In this document: in pieces, positions 25,075 through 33,393 of the stretch
Layout of the letters: each line of letters opens with the position of its first letter
Numbering within the stretch: position 1 is the first letter of the stretch
Assembly (NCBI GenBank): GCA_021741155.1
Contig: JAIOYP010000032.1
Span: forward strand, 1-44,835
Direction of reading: 5' to 3'
Length of the DNA: 44,835 nucleotides
Source: Flavobacteriales bacterium
GTDB lineage: Bacteria; Bacteroidota; Bacteroidia; UBA10329
Notes under the pieces: generated by a model
What the model saw: only the letters and a program-made list of their open reading frames with translations
What the model was told of the DNA's origin: nothing
Databases searched by the model: none
Position numbers and translations under genes: made by a program

Positions 25075-25110
25075 GGGTTTGATACATCAAACCCTTACTG
25101 CATCAAACCC
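25075..25110. repeat. Hairpin repeat GGGTTTGATACATCAAACCC
   Basis: Palindrome at 25075-25094 followed by TTACTGCATCAAACCC, half of another copy. The 24 bases 25075-25098 differ from 20628-20651 at only three loop positions. The two copies therefore bracket the Fic-SEC-C-T9SS-higA segment. Confidence 0.75.
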
Positions 25111-25151
25111 TAGCCGCAAGCCTTACCTTCGCGCCTCAAATTCAGCGAAGC

Positions 25152-26051
25152 ATGAGAAGTTACACGCCATCCGAAATGGAAACATCACAATTGCACGGGC
25201 TTTTGCTGAGTGCCGTTGCGCCACGTCCCATTGCGTTTGTAAGTACAGTAGATTCGGAAGGAAGACCCAACTTGGCACCGTTCAGCTTCTTCAACGTGTT
25301 CAGTGCCAATCCGCCCATCGCCATTTTTTCGCCAGCAAGACGTGTGCGTGGCAACACCACCAAGCACACCTTGGATAACGTGAAATCCACCAAGGAATGC
25401 GTGATAAACGTGGTCAGCTACGCTATTCTCCATCAGATGAATCTTGCCAGTTGCGAGTTCGAAAATGGAGTGAATGAATTTGAAAAAGCTGGATTGACAG
25501 GAATCGCTTCTGATGTGGTAAAACCACTACGCGTAAAAGAAGCTCCCGTTCAATTGGAATGCAAAGTGCGCGAAGTGATTCACCTTGGAGAAGAAGGCGG
25601 AGCGGGAAACCTCGTGATTTCGGAAGTGGTGCGCATGCACATTTCGGAAGATGTGTTTGGAGAAGATGGAAACATCGACCCACAGAAACTAGACCTCGTG
25701 GCCCGAATGGGACAGAACTGGTATTGCCGCGCACATGGCGATGCCGTGTTTGAAGTACCGAAACCAGGTTTTGTGGTAGGAATGGGATTTGATGCACTTC
25801 CAGCCCACATCCGAAACAGCTCCATTTTGACAGGAAACGACCTTGGCCAATTGGCCATGGCATCGACCCTTCCATCTAAAGAGGAAGTGGAAGCCTATTA
25901 CCAGCAACCGAACGTAAAGGAATTGCTGAAAGGACATCACCTGAAACCAAAACAGGTGGAACGCATGCTGCACAAGAATGCACACCGCCTATTGGAACAA
26001 GGAAAAACAACGGAAGCTTGGAACATGCTTCTATCCCCAAATTGTCTCTGA
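25152..26051 (+). CDS. Flavin reductase-like, FMN-binding split-barrel protein
   Basis: 299 residues. The first ~190 form the flavin reductase split barrel: VAPRPIAFVSTVDSEGRPNLAPFSFFNVFSANPP is the characteristic FMN-binding segment, followed by RRVRGNTTKHTLDNV and EFEKAGLT. About 200-299 is an added C-terminal part with 'YHRAHGD'-like and helical segments (KELLKGHHLKPKQVERML), not needed for the barrel. It probably binds FMN and may reduce flavin with NAD(P)H, or serve a partner monooxygenase; the substrate is unknown. It is the first gene of a cluster with the rRNA methyltransferase, whose start lies right at its stop. Confidence 0.9.
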   Translation: MRSYTPSEMETSQLHGLLLSAVAPRPIAFVSTVDSEGRPNLAPFSFFNVFSANPPIAIFSPARRVRGNTTKHTLDNVKSTKECVINVVSYAILHQMNLASCEFENGVNEFEKAGLTGIASDVVKPLRVKEAPVQLECKVREVIHLGEEGGAGNLVISEVVRMHISEDVFGEDGNIDPQKLDLVARMGQNWYCRAHGDAVFEVPKPGFVVGMGFDALPAHIRNSSILTGNDLGQLAMASTLPSKEEVEAYYQQPNVKELLKGHHLKPKQVERMLHKNAHRLLEQGKTTEAWNMLLSPNCL

Positions 26052-26052
26052 T

Positions 26053-27210
26053 TTGAGCGCAGAAGTCGTACAACTAACCGCCACCACGCAAGCTGGCTTT
26101 GAAGAAATTCTTGCCAATGAACTTCGTTCATTCGGAGCACGAGATGTAGAATTGGGAAAGCGTGCAGTCTACTTTAAAGGCGACCTCGGATTCATTTACA
26201 AGGCCAATTTCCGTTCACGGTTTGCGCTGCGCATTCTCAAACCAATCAAGACTTTCGTAGCCATTGACGAACACGCGTATTATGCACGAATCAAGGCATT
26301 TCCGTGGGAGAATTACATCTCCAACGACAAGACGTTTTCCATCAAGTGCGCGCTGAATTCGCAGACATTCACGCACTCCTTATATATGTCGTTAAAGGCG
26401 AAAGATGCCATCGTTGACCGCTTGCGCGAAAAGACAGGCGACCGCCCAAACATTGATACGGAGAATCCCGATTTGCCAATCCATGTTTATATTGATAAGG
26501 AGTTGGTGACTATCTCGTTGGACTCAACGGGACATTCATTACACATGCGCGGGTACCGACAGATTACGGGACAAGCGCCTATCAATGAAGTATTGGCAGC
26601 TGGTATCGTTGAGTTTTCGGGTTGGGACCCTTCCACCCCACTCTACGATGGCATGTGCGGTTCGGGAACCATTGCCATGGAAGCCGCCATCAAAGGATTG
26701 AACATGCCTCCGGGCCTATTCAGAAAACTAGGTTGGGCATTTGAAAAATGGCCCGATTTCGATCAGAAACTATTCGATACCATCATCGAAAGTTCGATGG
26801 AAAAGATTTCTGATTCACCACTGAAAATTTACGCTTCGGATGTGAGTGCCAATGTGGTTTCAAAGGCAAAAAAGAACATCTACAATGCCGAACTTGACGA
26901 TGAAATTCAGGTTTCTGTTCAGGAATTCCTCGAACTGAAGCCGACTGAACCTCGCGGCACGCTCATTCTCAATCCGCCTTATGGCGACCGAATGAACAAA
27001 GAAGACATTGACTTGCTTTACAAGAACCTTGGCGATGCTTTTAAGCAAAACTGGAAAGGTTTTTCCTGCTTTATGATAACTGGAAATCTGGAAGCACTGA
27101 AGAAAGTTGGCCTCAAATCAACAAGCAAAAGGGAACTCTTTAATGGTTCTATTGATTGCCGATTGGCACGGTTTGACATTTACGAGGGTTCTAAACGAGA
27201 GCAAGAATGA
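26053..27210 (+). CDS. THUMP-domain class I rRNA methyltransferase (RlmL-like)
   Basis: About 386 residues. The N-terminal ~150 (ATTQAGFEEILANELRSFGA ...) is a ferredoxin-like plus THUMP RNA-binding unit. About 170-370 is a Rossmann methyltransferase with LYDGMCGSGTIAMEA (SAM loop) and NPPYGDR (catalytic N/DPPY), as in the N-terminal half of RlmL, which makes m2G2445 in 23S rRNA. I place the start at TTG 26053, one base after the upstream stop. An ATG at 25978 is in frame, but it would overlap the flavin-reductase gene by 74 bases and add residues not typical of the family. It overlaps the next gene by four bases (ATGA). Confidence 0.88.
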   Translation: MSAEVVQLTATTQAGFEEILANELRSFGARDVELGKRAVYFKGDLGFIYKANFRSRFALRILKPIKTFVAIDEHAYYARIKAFPWENYISNDKTFSIKCALNSQTFTHSLYMSLKAKDAIVDRLREKTGDRPNIDTENPDLPIHVYIDKELVTISLDSTGHSLHMRGYRQITGQAPINEVLAAGIVEFSGWDPSTPLYDGMCGSGTIAMEAAIKGLNMPPGLFRKLGWAFEKWPDFDQKLFDTIIESSMEKISDSPLKIYASDVSANVVSKAKKNIYNAELDDEIQVSVQEFLELKPTEPRGTLILNPPYGDRMNKEDIDLLYKNLGDAFKQNWKGFSCFMITGNLEALKKVGLKSTSKRELFNGSIDCRLARFDIYEGSKREQE

Positions 27211-29747
27211 ACAGATTGAAATCATTGATTGTAGTGGTCATTTGCCTTTTGGCTATTCAGACCCAAGCACAGAATTGGCGTGATTTGATTGCTGATCCGA
27301 ACGCGAATTTCCGCGAGGTACAAGCAGCATTTTATGCCGAATTTGGAGATGAAGTCGGCAAAAAAGGCTCCGGCTGGAAACAGTTCAAACGCTGGGAATG
27401 GTTTATGGAACAGCGGCTTTCCGAATCGGGCAAAATGCCCAATCACAAGGTCATTTATGAAGAAGTGAAGCGTGCGGATCTTCAAAAGCAGTTTCGTGGC
27501 GCGAATGGAGATTGGCAACTCATTGGCCCAATTGAAGAACCAACGAACGGATCTGGAAGATCCATCGGACGAATATCAGCCATTGCTTTTCATCCAACCG
27601 ACACAAACCAAATTTGGGCTGGCGCGCCATCTGGCGGCCTCTGGAAATCGGAAGACAACGGCCATTCGTGGGAACCACTGACCGATAACCTGCTGAACAT
27701 TGGCGTTGCAGAATTGGTCATCAATCCGCATAATCCCGATACCATCTACATGGCAACGGGCGATGGAAGTACAGGCGACACATACAGTTATGGCGTAATG
27801 ATGTCGGTGGATGGCGGCCAATCGTGGGACACAACTGGTCTGAGTTTTGGAGTGAATGAAGGTCGGAATATTCGGAGAATGATACTTGATTCCACCCGAA
27901 CCAACGTGTTGATTGCGGCATCTACAAACGGTATTTATAGAACAGAAGATGCTGGAGCAACGTGGCAATTGGTTCAATCGGGTAACTTCAGTGATGTTGA
28001 ATTTAAGCCTTTTGGCCACGATACTGTCTATGCCACAACCAGCTCGTTATCGGTTCCTCCACTTTACATTTCATACGATAATGGCCAAAGTTGGACACCA
28101 TCCGTTAATGGAATGAGCACTAACAGCATGGGCCGTTGCAAGGTGGCCGTGACCAGAGCAGCACCCAATATGGTTTATGTGTTGGCAACCAATTCTAGCT
28201 CTGCCTACGAAGGTCTTTACCGCTCAACGGATGCGGGTGCCAACTGGACATTGATGTCTGATAGTCCGAACATTCTAGGGTATGACGAATACGGTTCTGA
28301 TACAGACGGGCAAGGTTGGTATTCGATGGAATTGGCAGTATCGCCAATCAACGAGAATGAGGTGCGCGTGGGTGGCATAAACACTTGGAAATCTAACGAT
28401 GGCGGCACAAGTTTTCTGATTGAATCGCATTGGTATGGAGCCAATGGTTCATACATCCATGCCGATCAGCACAGAGCAGAATATCATCCTATTACCAATC
28501 AGTTTTATGCTGGTTGCGATGGCGGACTTTACAGACGCTCTTATATTTTTAACGGCTACGAGAGTATATGCTCAGGTATGTCCATCACCCAATTTTATCG
28601 CTTGGGAAACGCTGCATCAGACCCAACTATTCTGCTAGCGGGGGCGCAAGACAACGGTACTTTTAGATGGAAGAACAGCATTTGGGCGGGAGTGAATGGT
28701 GGCGATGGCATGGAAGCAATGGTTCATCCAACCAATCCCTTCGTGATGTATTGCACAACACAAGGAGGTTCATTACACAAAAGCACGGATGGCGGAGTTA
28801 CGTTTGGAGATGACCTTGCACCCACAGGAGGCGCTTGGGTAACACCTTTTATGATGGAACCTGGCGATCCGCAGGTAATCTATTCCGCTTCGGGAAGCAT
28901 GGTTTACCGTTCGGAAGATGGTGGTTCTACGTGGTTTGAGTTTTCGCCATCCTTAACTACCGTCAATTCGGGCCAACTCATTATGCTTGATGTAGCAACT
29001 TCGAACGAAGAATATGTGGTTGCTGGTTCGGAACGAACAATTAGAATAACCAAAGACCTTGGCGGAACGTGGACCAACATTCTTCCTGGCCTCGCTTCAA
29101 ATAATATGACGTATGTGACCTTTGACCCGTTGGATGAAGAAACCATTTGGGTCACATTCTCTGGTTATACTGATGCACGAAAAGTTTATCGAAGCCAAAA
29201 CGGTGGCAGCACATGGCAAAACATGAGCATGAACCTACCTAACCTACCGGTTAATTGTGTGGAGATTGAAAGAAGTTCAACCGGTGGCGTGTATGTGGGA
29301 ACAGATGTGGGCGTTTATTATTGGGATAGCAGCTTGACCGAATGGGAGCCTTACATGACTGGGTTGCCAAACGTAATTGTAAACGAATTGGAGATTCATG
29401 AGGCTACGCACACCATCCGCGCAGCGACTTACGGAAGAGGCATCTGGGAATCGGAAACACGCAATTTCATTAACGTTGGAATGGAGGAAGCGCAGCATGC
29501 CAATACAGTTCTAAGTATTTGGCCAAACCCCGCCTCCGAGTTTATTCAGATTGAATTTCCGAAGGATGTAGAGCCTGAAAACCTCATTCTTCTTGATGCT
29601 TATGGCAGAACTGTGCGCGAATCACTGAATCCAAACGCTCAGAATAAACTAACCATAGGCATCCAAGGACTAGCCAATGCCGTCTATTACGTTGCCAGCA
29701 CAAAAGACCGTAAACTTGTTGGCAGGTTTATTGTAAATAAGCCGTGA
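27207..29747 (+). CDS. T9SS-secreted BNR/sortilin-like beta-propeller protein
   Basis: 846 residues with signal peptide (MNRLKSLIVVVICLLAIQTQAQ). About ten Asp-box-type motifs (SEDNGHSW, SVDGGQSW, TEDAGATW, SYDNGQSW, STDAGANW, SEDGGSTW, SQNGGSTW and others) indicate one or two beta-propellers of the VPS10/BNR class often called 'glycosyl hydrolase' in databases; a glycosidase activity is not shown. The C-terminus has SIWPNPASEFIQIEF and a type A T9SS sorting domain. The start overlaps the methyltransferase stop (ATGA), which is odd for such unrelated products and may reflect a compact operon. It is likely displayed on or released from the cell surface. Confidence 0.87.
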   Translation: MNRLKSLIVVVICLLAIQTQAQNWRDLIADPNANFREVQAAFYAEFGDEVGKKGSGWKQFKRWEWFMEQRLSESGKMPNHKVIYEEVKRADLQKQFRGANGDWQLIGPIEEPTNGSGRSIGRISAIAFHPTDTNQIWAGAPSGGLWKSEDNGHSWEPLTDNLLNIGVAELVINPHNPDTIYMATGDGSTGDTYSYGVMMSVDGGQSWDTTGLSFGVNEGRNIRRMILDSTRTNVLIAASTNGIYRTEDAGATWQLVQSGNFSDVEFKPFGHDTVYATTSSLSVPPLYISYDNGQSWTPSVNGMSTNSMGRCKVAVTRAAPNMVYVLATNSSSAYEGLYRSTDAGANWTLMSDSPNILGYDEYGSDTDGQGWYSMELAVSPINENEVRVGGINTWKSNDGGTSFLIESHWYGANGSYIHADQHRAEYHPITNQFYAGCDGGLYRRSYIFNGYESICSGMSITQFYRLGNAASDPTILLAGAQDNGTFRWKNSIWAGVNGGDGMEAMVHPTNPFVMYCTTQGGSLHKSTDGGVTFGDDLAPTGGAWVTPFMMEPGDPQVIYSASGSMVYRSEDGGSTWFEFSPSLTTVNSGQLIMLDVATSNEEYVVAGSERTIRITKDLGGTWTNILPGLASNNMTYVTFDPLDEETIWVTFSGYTDARKVYRSQNGGSTWQNMSMNLPNLPVNCVEIERSSTGGVYVGTDVGVYYWDSSLTEWEPYMTGLPNVIVNELEIHEATHTIRAATYGRGIWESETRNFINVGMEEAQHANTVLSIWPNPASEFIQIEFPKDVEPENLILLDAYGRTVRESLNPNAQNKLTIGIQGLANAVYYVASTKDRKLVGRFIVNKP

Positions 29748-29812
29748 ACAATATCGGCACTCTATAGTTTAACGTGACAACATCAATCATAACAACAATA
29801 AAAAAAACAAGT

Positions 29813-30403
29813 ATGAAAAAGCAGATTACAATCCTTTCAAGCATTATGGCATTTATGGTGCTAGTAGCATTCACACCAGTATCTGACTCTGATGGTTTCT
29901 ACCGAATTGACACAAAAACAAGTTCGGTGGAATGGGTAGCCACCAAAGTAACAGGCAAAACACATACAGGAACGGTTAGCCTTTCTGAAGGAGGATTGCA
30001 GATTGAAGGAAACAAAGTTTCTGGCGGAAAATTCACTATCGACATGAACACCATCAACGTAACAGACCTTGAAGGTGGAATGAAAACAAAGTTGGAAGGT
30101 CACCTAAAGAACGATGATTTCTTCAGCGTTGATAAGTTTAAAACGGCAAACCTTACCATCCTTAGCGTTGATGGAGACAACATCAAAGCAAATCTTACGA
30201 TTAAAGGAATTACGAATGAAGTGACTTTTCCTGCCAAGATTGTATTTGGTGCAGATGGAACGGTAACTGCAAGTGCAGACATCAACATTGACCGTACAAA
30301 ATTTGACATCCGTTACGGTTCAGATTCATTCTTCGATAATTTGGGAGACAAAGCGATTGACAACAACATCATCTTCAAGGTGATTTTGAAGGGAAAGAAA
30401 TAA
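29813..30403 (+). CDS. YceI-family lipid-binding periplasmic protein
   Basis: 196 residues from the ATG at 29813; an upstream GTG at 29774 would only add an unlikely leader. A hydrophobic signal sequence (KKQITILSSIMAFMVLVAFT) is followed by the YceI lipocalin-like barrel: YRIDTKTSSVEWVATKVTGKTHTGTVS, then LEGHLKNDDFFSVDKFKTANLTI and ending DRTKFDIRYGSDSFF. YceI proteins bind isoprenoid-type lipids in the periplasm. The gene stands alone and is followed by a strong terminator. Confidence 0.93.
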   Translation: MKKQITILSSIMAFMVLVAFTPVSDSDGFYRIDTKTSSVEWVATKVTGKTHTGTVSLSEGGLQIEGNKVSGGKFTIDMNTINVTDLEGGMKTKLEGHLKNDDFFSVDKFKTANLTILSVDGDNIKANLTIKGITNEVTFPAKIVFGADGTVTASADINIDRTKFDIRYGSDSFFDNLGDKAIDNNIIFKVILKGKK

Positions 30404-30438
30404 TTTGGGATAGAGAGACCCACAAGGTCATGTTTCGT

Positions 30439-30474
30439 AAAAGCCCTTCCGTAAAAACGGGAGGGCTTTTTTTA
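30439..30474 (+). terminator. Rho-independent terminator after the YceI gene
   Basis: Stem AAGCCCTTCCGT-AAAA-ACGGGAGGGCTT (one mismatch) followed by a run of T. The 42 bp array starts 10 bases later. Confidence 0.88.
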
Positions 30475-30483
30475 TTGAAAAAT

Positions 30484-31029
30484 CTGCTTGGGAGCAATCT
30501 GTCACGCCATACAGGAGCAAAGCAACTGCTTGGGAGCAATCTGTCACGCCATACAGGAGCAAAGCAACTGCTTCGGTGTAATCTGTCACGCCATACCAGA
30601 GCAAAGCAACTGCTTGGGTACAATCTGTCCTGACGTACCAGAGCAAAGCAACTGCTTGGGTGCAATCTGTCCTGACGTACCAGAGAAAAGCAACTGCTTG
30701 GGTGCAATCTGTCGTGACATACTGGAGCAACGCAACTGCTTCGGTGTAATCTGTCACGCCATACCAGAGCAAAGCAACTGCTTGGGTACAATCTGTCCTG
30801 ACGTACCAGAGCAAAGCAACTGCTTGGGTACAATCTGTCCTGACGTACCAGAGCAAAGCAACTGCTTGGGTGCAATCTGTCCTGACGTACCAGAGCAAAG
30901 CAACTGCTTAGGTGCAATCTGTCCTGACGTACCAGAGAAAAGCAACTGCTTGGGTGCAATCTGTCGTGACATACTGGAGCAAAGCAACTGCCTGAGTGCA
31001 ATATGGCGTGACGTATGACAGCAAATGAT
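30484..31029. repeat. 42 bp tandem repeat array, 13 units
   Basis: Thirteen head-to-tail units of exactly 42 bases; each begins CTGCTTGGGTGCAATCTGTC or a variant and ends AGAGCAAAGCAA. Units 3 and 7 are identical, as are 4, 8 and 9; unit 6 resembles 12, and 5 resembles 11. This shows a segmental duplication followed by further expansion. The last unit is degenerate. Since 42 is a multiple of 3, frames stay open on both strands (up to 208 codons), but start sites and conservation are lacking, so I do not call genes. The 88 bases from 31030 to the aminotransferase gene hold no array units. Confidence 0.95.
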
Positions 31030-31105
31030 TTTTTTGAAGCTACTCATGCTCAAACCTCCACGGTTTTTGTTTTAAGGGGAGCAATAACCCCCTTACCTTT
31101 TGCCC

Positions 31106-31113
31106 TACATTTG
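31106..31113 (+). promoter_or_regulatory. Putative -7 element (TACATTTG)
   Basis: Exact TAnnTTTG match ending 4 bases before the aminotransferase ATG. No TTG at the right distance, so it needs confirmation. Confidence 0.4.
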
Positions 31114-31117
31114 CCAA

Positions 31118-32296
31118 ATGCCAACAGAAAGAGAACGCCTACTACGCCACTTAGCACCCACATCCCAAAGCCCAATCGGGTTGCAGATAGACCGTGCCGA
31201 GGGTGTTTACCTGTTCGACCCCAATGGCAAGAAATACTTGGATTTGATTGCAGGAATTTCCGTCAGCAATGTGGGCCACCGCCACCCGAAAGTGGTGCAG
31301 GCGATAAAAGACCAAGCTGACAAACATCTCCATTTGATGGTTTATGGCGAGTACGTGCAATCGCCACAAGTAAAGTTTGCTGATGCGCTTACCGCCACCC
31401 TGCCCAATTCGTTAGATTCGGTTTACTTCGTTAATTCGGGAAGCGAAGCTGTGGAAGGCGCCATCAAACTGGCTAAAAAAGCAACGGGTCGTAGCGGACT
31501 TATCAGCTTTGAGAATGCCTATCACGGCAGTTCAAACGGGGCGTTGAGTTTGATGGGAAACGAAGAATTCAAGCATCCCTTCTACCCGCTTCTGCCAGAG
31601 ACTTCCATCATTCGTCATGGTAATTTCGTTGACCTTCTAAACATCACCGAAGAAACGGCTGCCGTGTTCTTAGAAACCATCCAAGGCGAAGCTGGCATCC
31701 ACGTTCCATCAGCCACTTACATGCAAGCCTTGCGCAAGCGTTGCACCCAAACGGGCGCACTGCTGGTGTTGGATGAAATTCAATGTGGCTTTGGTCGCAC
31801 GGGAAAACTGTTTGCATTTGAGCATTTCGATATTGTGCCCGACATCCTTCTACTTGCAAAAGGAATGGGTGGCGGCATGCCGATTGGCGCTTTTATCGCT
31901 TCCAACGAGCTGATGTCAACGCTGAGCCGCAATCCAATCCTCGGTCATATCACCACATTTGGCGGTCATCCTGTCTCGTGCGCAGCGGGTGCTGCCTGTC
32001 TATCTGTCATACAAGAAGAACGGCTTATTGAGTCGATTCCTGCCAAGGAAAAACGCTTCCGAACGCTGCTCAACCATCCCGAAATAAGAGAAATTAGAGG
32101 CAAAGGACTGATGCTGGCGGTACAGTTGAGAGACAGTTCTCAGCTTTTTGCAGCCATAGACCGTTGCATAGAAAATGGCATTGTAACAGATTGGTTTCTT
32201 TTTTGTGATAGCGCCATGCGCATTGCTCCGCCTTTGACTATTACAGAAGAAGAAATTGCAGAAGCTTGCGCCATTATCAATGAATCTATCATTTAA
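31118..32296 (+). CDS. Class III PLP-dependent aminotransferase (acetylornithine/ornithine type)
   Basis: 392 residues from the ATG at 31118; a TTG at 31100 would add six. Class III signatures: GVYLFDPNGKKYLDLIAGISVSNVGH near the N-terminus, VNSGSEAVEGAIKLA (phosphate binding), LVLDEIQCGFGRTG with the PLP-binding Asp, and LLAKGMGGGMPIGA with the Schiff-base Lys. Enzymes of this type transfer an omega-amino group from ornithine, acetylornithine or similar donors to 2-oxoglutarate. The neighbours do not narrow the substrate. A TACATTTG box at 31106-31113 ends 4 bases before the ATG, so the message may lack a leader. Confidence 0.92.
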   Translation: MPTERERLLRHLAPTSQSPIGLQIDRAEGVYLFDPNGKKYLDLIAGISVSNVGHRHPKVVQAIKDQADKHLHLMVYGEYVQSPQVKFADALTATLPNSLDSVYFVNSGSEAVEGAIKLAKKATGRSGLISFENAYHGSSNGALSLMGNEEFKHPFYPLLPETSIIRHGNFVDLLNITEETAAVFLETIQGEAGIHVPSATYMQALRKRCTQTGALLVLDEIQCGFGRTGKLFAFEHFDIVPDILLLAKGMGGGMPIGAFIASNELMSTLSRNPILGHITTFGGHPVSCAAGAACLSVIQEERLIESIPAKEKRFRTLLNHPEIREIRGKGLMLAVQLRDSSQLFAAIDRCIENGIVTDWFLFCDSAMRIAPPLTITEEEIAEACAIINESII

Positions 32297-32311
32297 GACG
32301 CTACATTTTAT

Positions 32312-32354
32312 AGCCACAGATGCTCAGATTTTCGCAGATTTGAACACAGATGAA
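32312..32354. repeat. CACAGAT-type intergenic repeat, copy 1
   Basis: 32312-32339 matches 36591-36618 in 26 of 28 bases (AGCCACAGATGCTCAGATTT against AGCCACAGATTCTCAGATTT at their starts). It belongs to a dispersed family of short CACAGATT words. Confidence 0.8.
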
Positions 32355-32369
32355 CGTTACGTATCCATT

Positions 32370-32458
32370 TGCTAATTCGCTAATTCGCTAATCAACTCAT
32401 TTGCTAATCTGCTAATTCCCTAATCAGCTAATCAACTCATTCGCTAATTCACTATTCA
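32370..32458. repeat. GCTAAT repeat array, second copy
   Basis: GCTAATTC repeated with period 8, then CAACTCATTTGCTAATCTGC and variants. The words are shared with 19238-19403. It ends 10 bases before the TraB/GumN gene, so it must carry or overlap that gene's promoter or 5' UTR. Confidence 0.85.
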
Positions 32459-32468
32459 ACTAACAAAC

Positions 32469-33329
32469 ATGAACAAATTCTTCGCCTCCCTTGCCGCCTG
32501 CTTACTCGTCTTAACCTCCGCATTCGGAAGCTTTGCACAAGAAGCAAACTCACTGCTTTGGAAAGTAAGCGGGAAAGACGTAACCAAGCCATCTTACCTC
32601 TTCGGAACCATTCACATGCTACCTGAAGACAAGTATTTCTTTACCGATAAGATGCAAGCAGCATTAACCAGCACCGATGTTTTGGCCCTAGAAGTTGACA
32701 TCGATGTGCCATTGGCCGAGCAGATGAAAATGGCGGGCGAAATGATTATGCCTGAAGGGAAATCGTGGTCTGATTACATGACGGCCGAAGAGTACGCAGC
32801 CGTGAAGTCTGCCTTTGTCGATTCGCTTGGTTTCAAGGAGAAGAAAATGGAGAAATATTCTCGAATCAAACCGATCTACGTGAGTGGTATCATCCTTTCT
32901 GAACTGGTCGGAAAAGTGAAGATGTACGAACAAGAACTGACTTCTCTTGCTAAGAAAGGAAAGAAAACCATCATCGGGCTAGAGACTTTTCAGGAGCAAA
33001 TGGACATCGTGAGTTCCGTTTCGTTAGAAGACCAAATGCAAGACCTAAAGGAGTCTACCGCCAGCATGGTGCGCGATTACAACGAGATGCTAGATGCTTA
33101 CGTGGCTCAGAATCTTTCCGAATTGAAGAAACTAAGCGATGATGAAAGCTTTGACAAGATGGAGGCCAAATTCCTTACCGAGCGTAACGACCGATGGGTA
33201 AAAGCCATTGAAGCAAAACTGAACTCAACCCCAACCTTCTATGCCGTTGGCGCCATGCACTTAGTGGGAGAAAAAGGTCTTATCGAGCAACTAAAAGCGG
33301 CCGGATATTCCGTTGAAGCTGTGAATTAG
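32469..33329 (+). CDS. TraB/GumN family exported protein
   Basis: 286 residues with a signal peptide (MNKFFASLAACLLVLTSAFGSFAQ). The family motifs are clear: FGTIHMLPEDKYF near residue 45 and, near the C-terminus, YAVGAMHLVGEKGLIEQLKAAGY. The GxxH motifs at both ends are thought to form a metallohydrolase-like active site related to the Tiki proteases, but bacterial members are barely studied. It is likely periplasmic. The gene is alone, with repeat arrays on both sides. Confidence 0.9.
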   Translation: MNKFFASLAACLLVLTSAFGSFAQEANSLLWKVSGKDVTKPSYLFGTIHMLPEDKYFFTDKMQAALTSTDVLALEVDIDVPLAEQMKMAGEMIMPEGKSWSDYMTAEEYAAVKSAFVDSLGFKEKKMEKYSRIKPIYVSGIILSELVGKVKMYEQELTSLAKKGKKTIIGLETFQEQMDIVSSVSLEDQMQDLKESTASMVRDYNEMLDAYVAQNLSELKKLSDDESFDKMEAKFLTERNDRWVKAIEAKLNSTPTFYAVGAMHLVGEKGLIEQLKAAGYSVEAVN

Positions 33330-33392
33330 TTGAATGGTTGACCGGTTGAACGGTTCGGGCGGTTGCCTGAAGTGATAGAACGGTTGCGAATA
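33328..33392. repeat. Period-8 repeat of GGTTGAAC type
   Basis: TTGAATGG, TTGACCGG, TTGAACGG, TTCGGGCGG and later GAACGGTTG follow the TraB/GumN stop directly. It is a third short-period repeat family in the window. Confidence 0.6.
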
Positions 33393-33393
33393 C

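Noticed and set aside
25978..26052. ATG start of the RlmL-like gene overlapping the flavin reductase gene by 74 bases
   Set aside because: The overlap is large, and the extra residues are not like the family. The TTG at 26053 right after the stop is more likely, though not proven.
30375..31018. Long open frames on both strands (up to 208 codons) across the 42 bp array
   Set aside because: They result from the array period being a multiple of three. The products are pure repeats, lack credible starts and run on both strands at once.
30484..31029. CRISPR array
   Set aside because: Units follow each other without unique spacers, and no cas genes are present.
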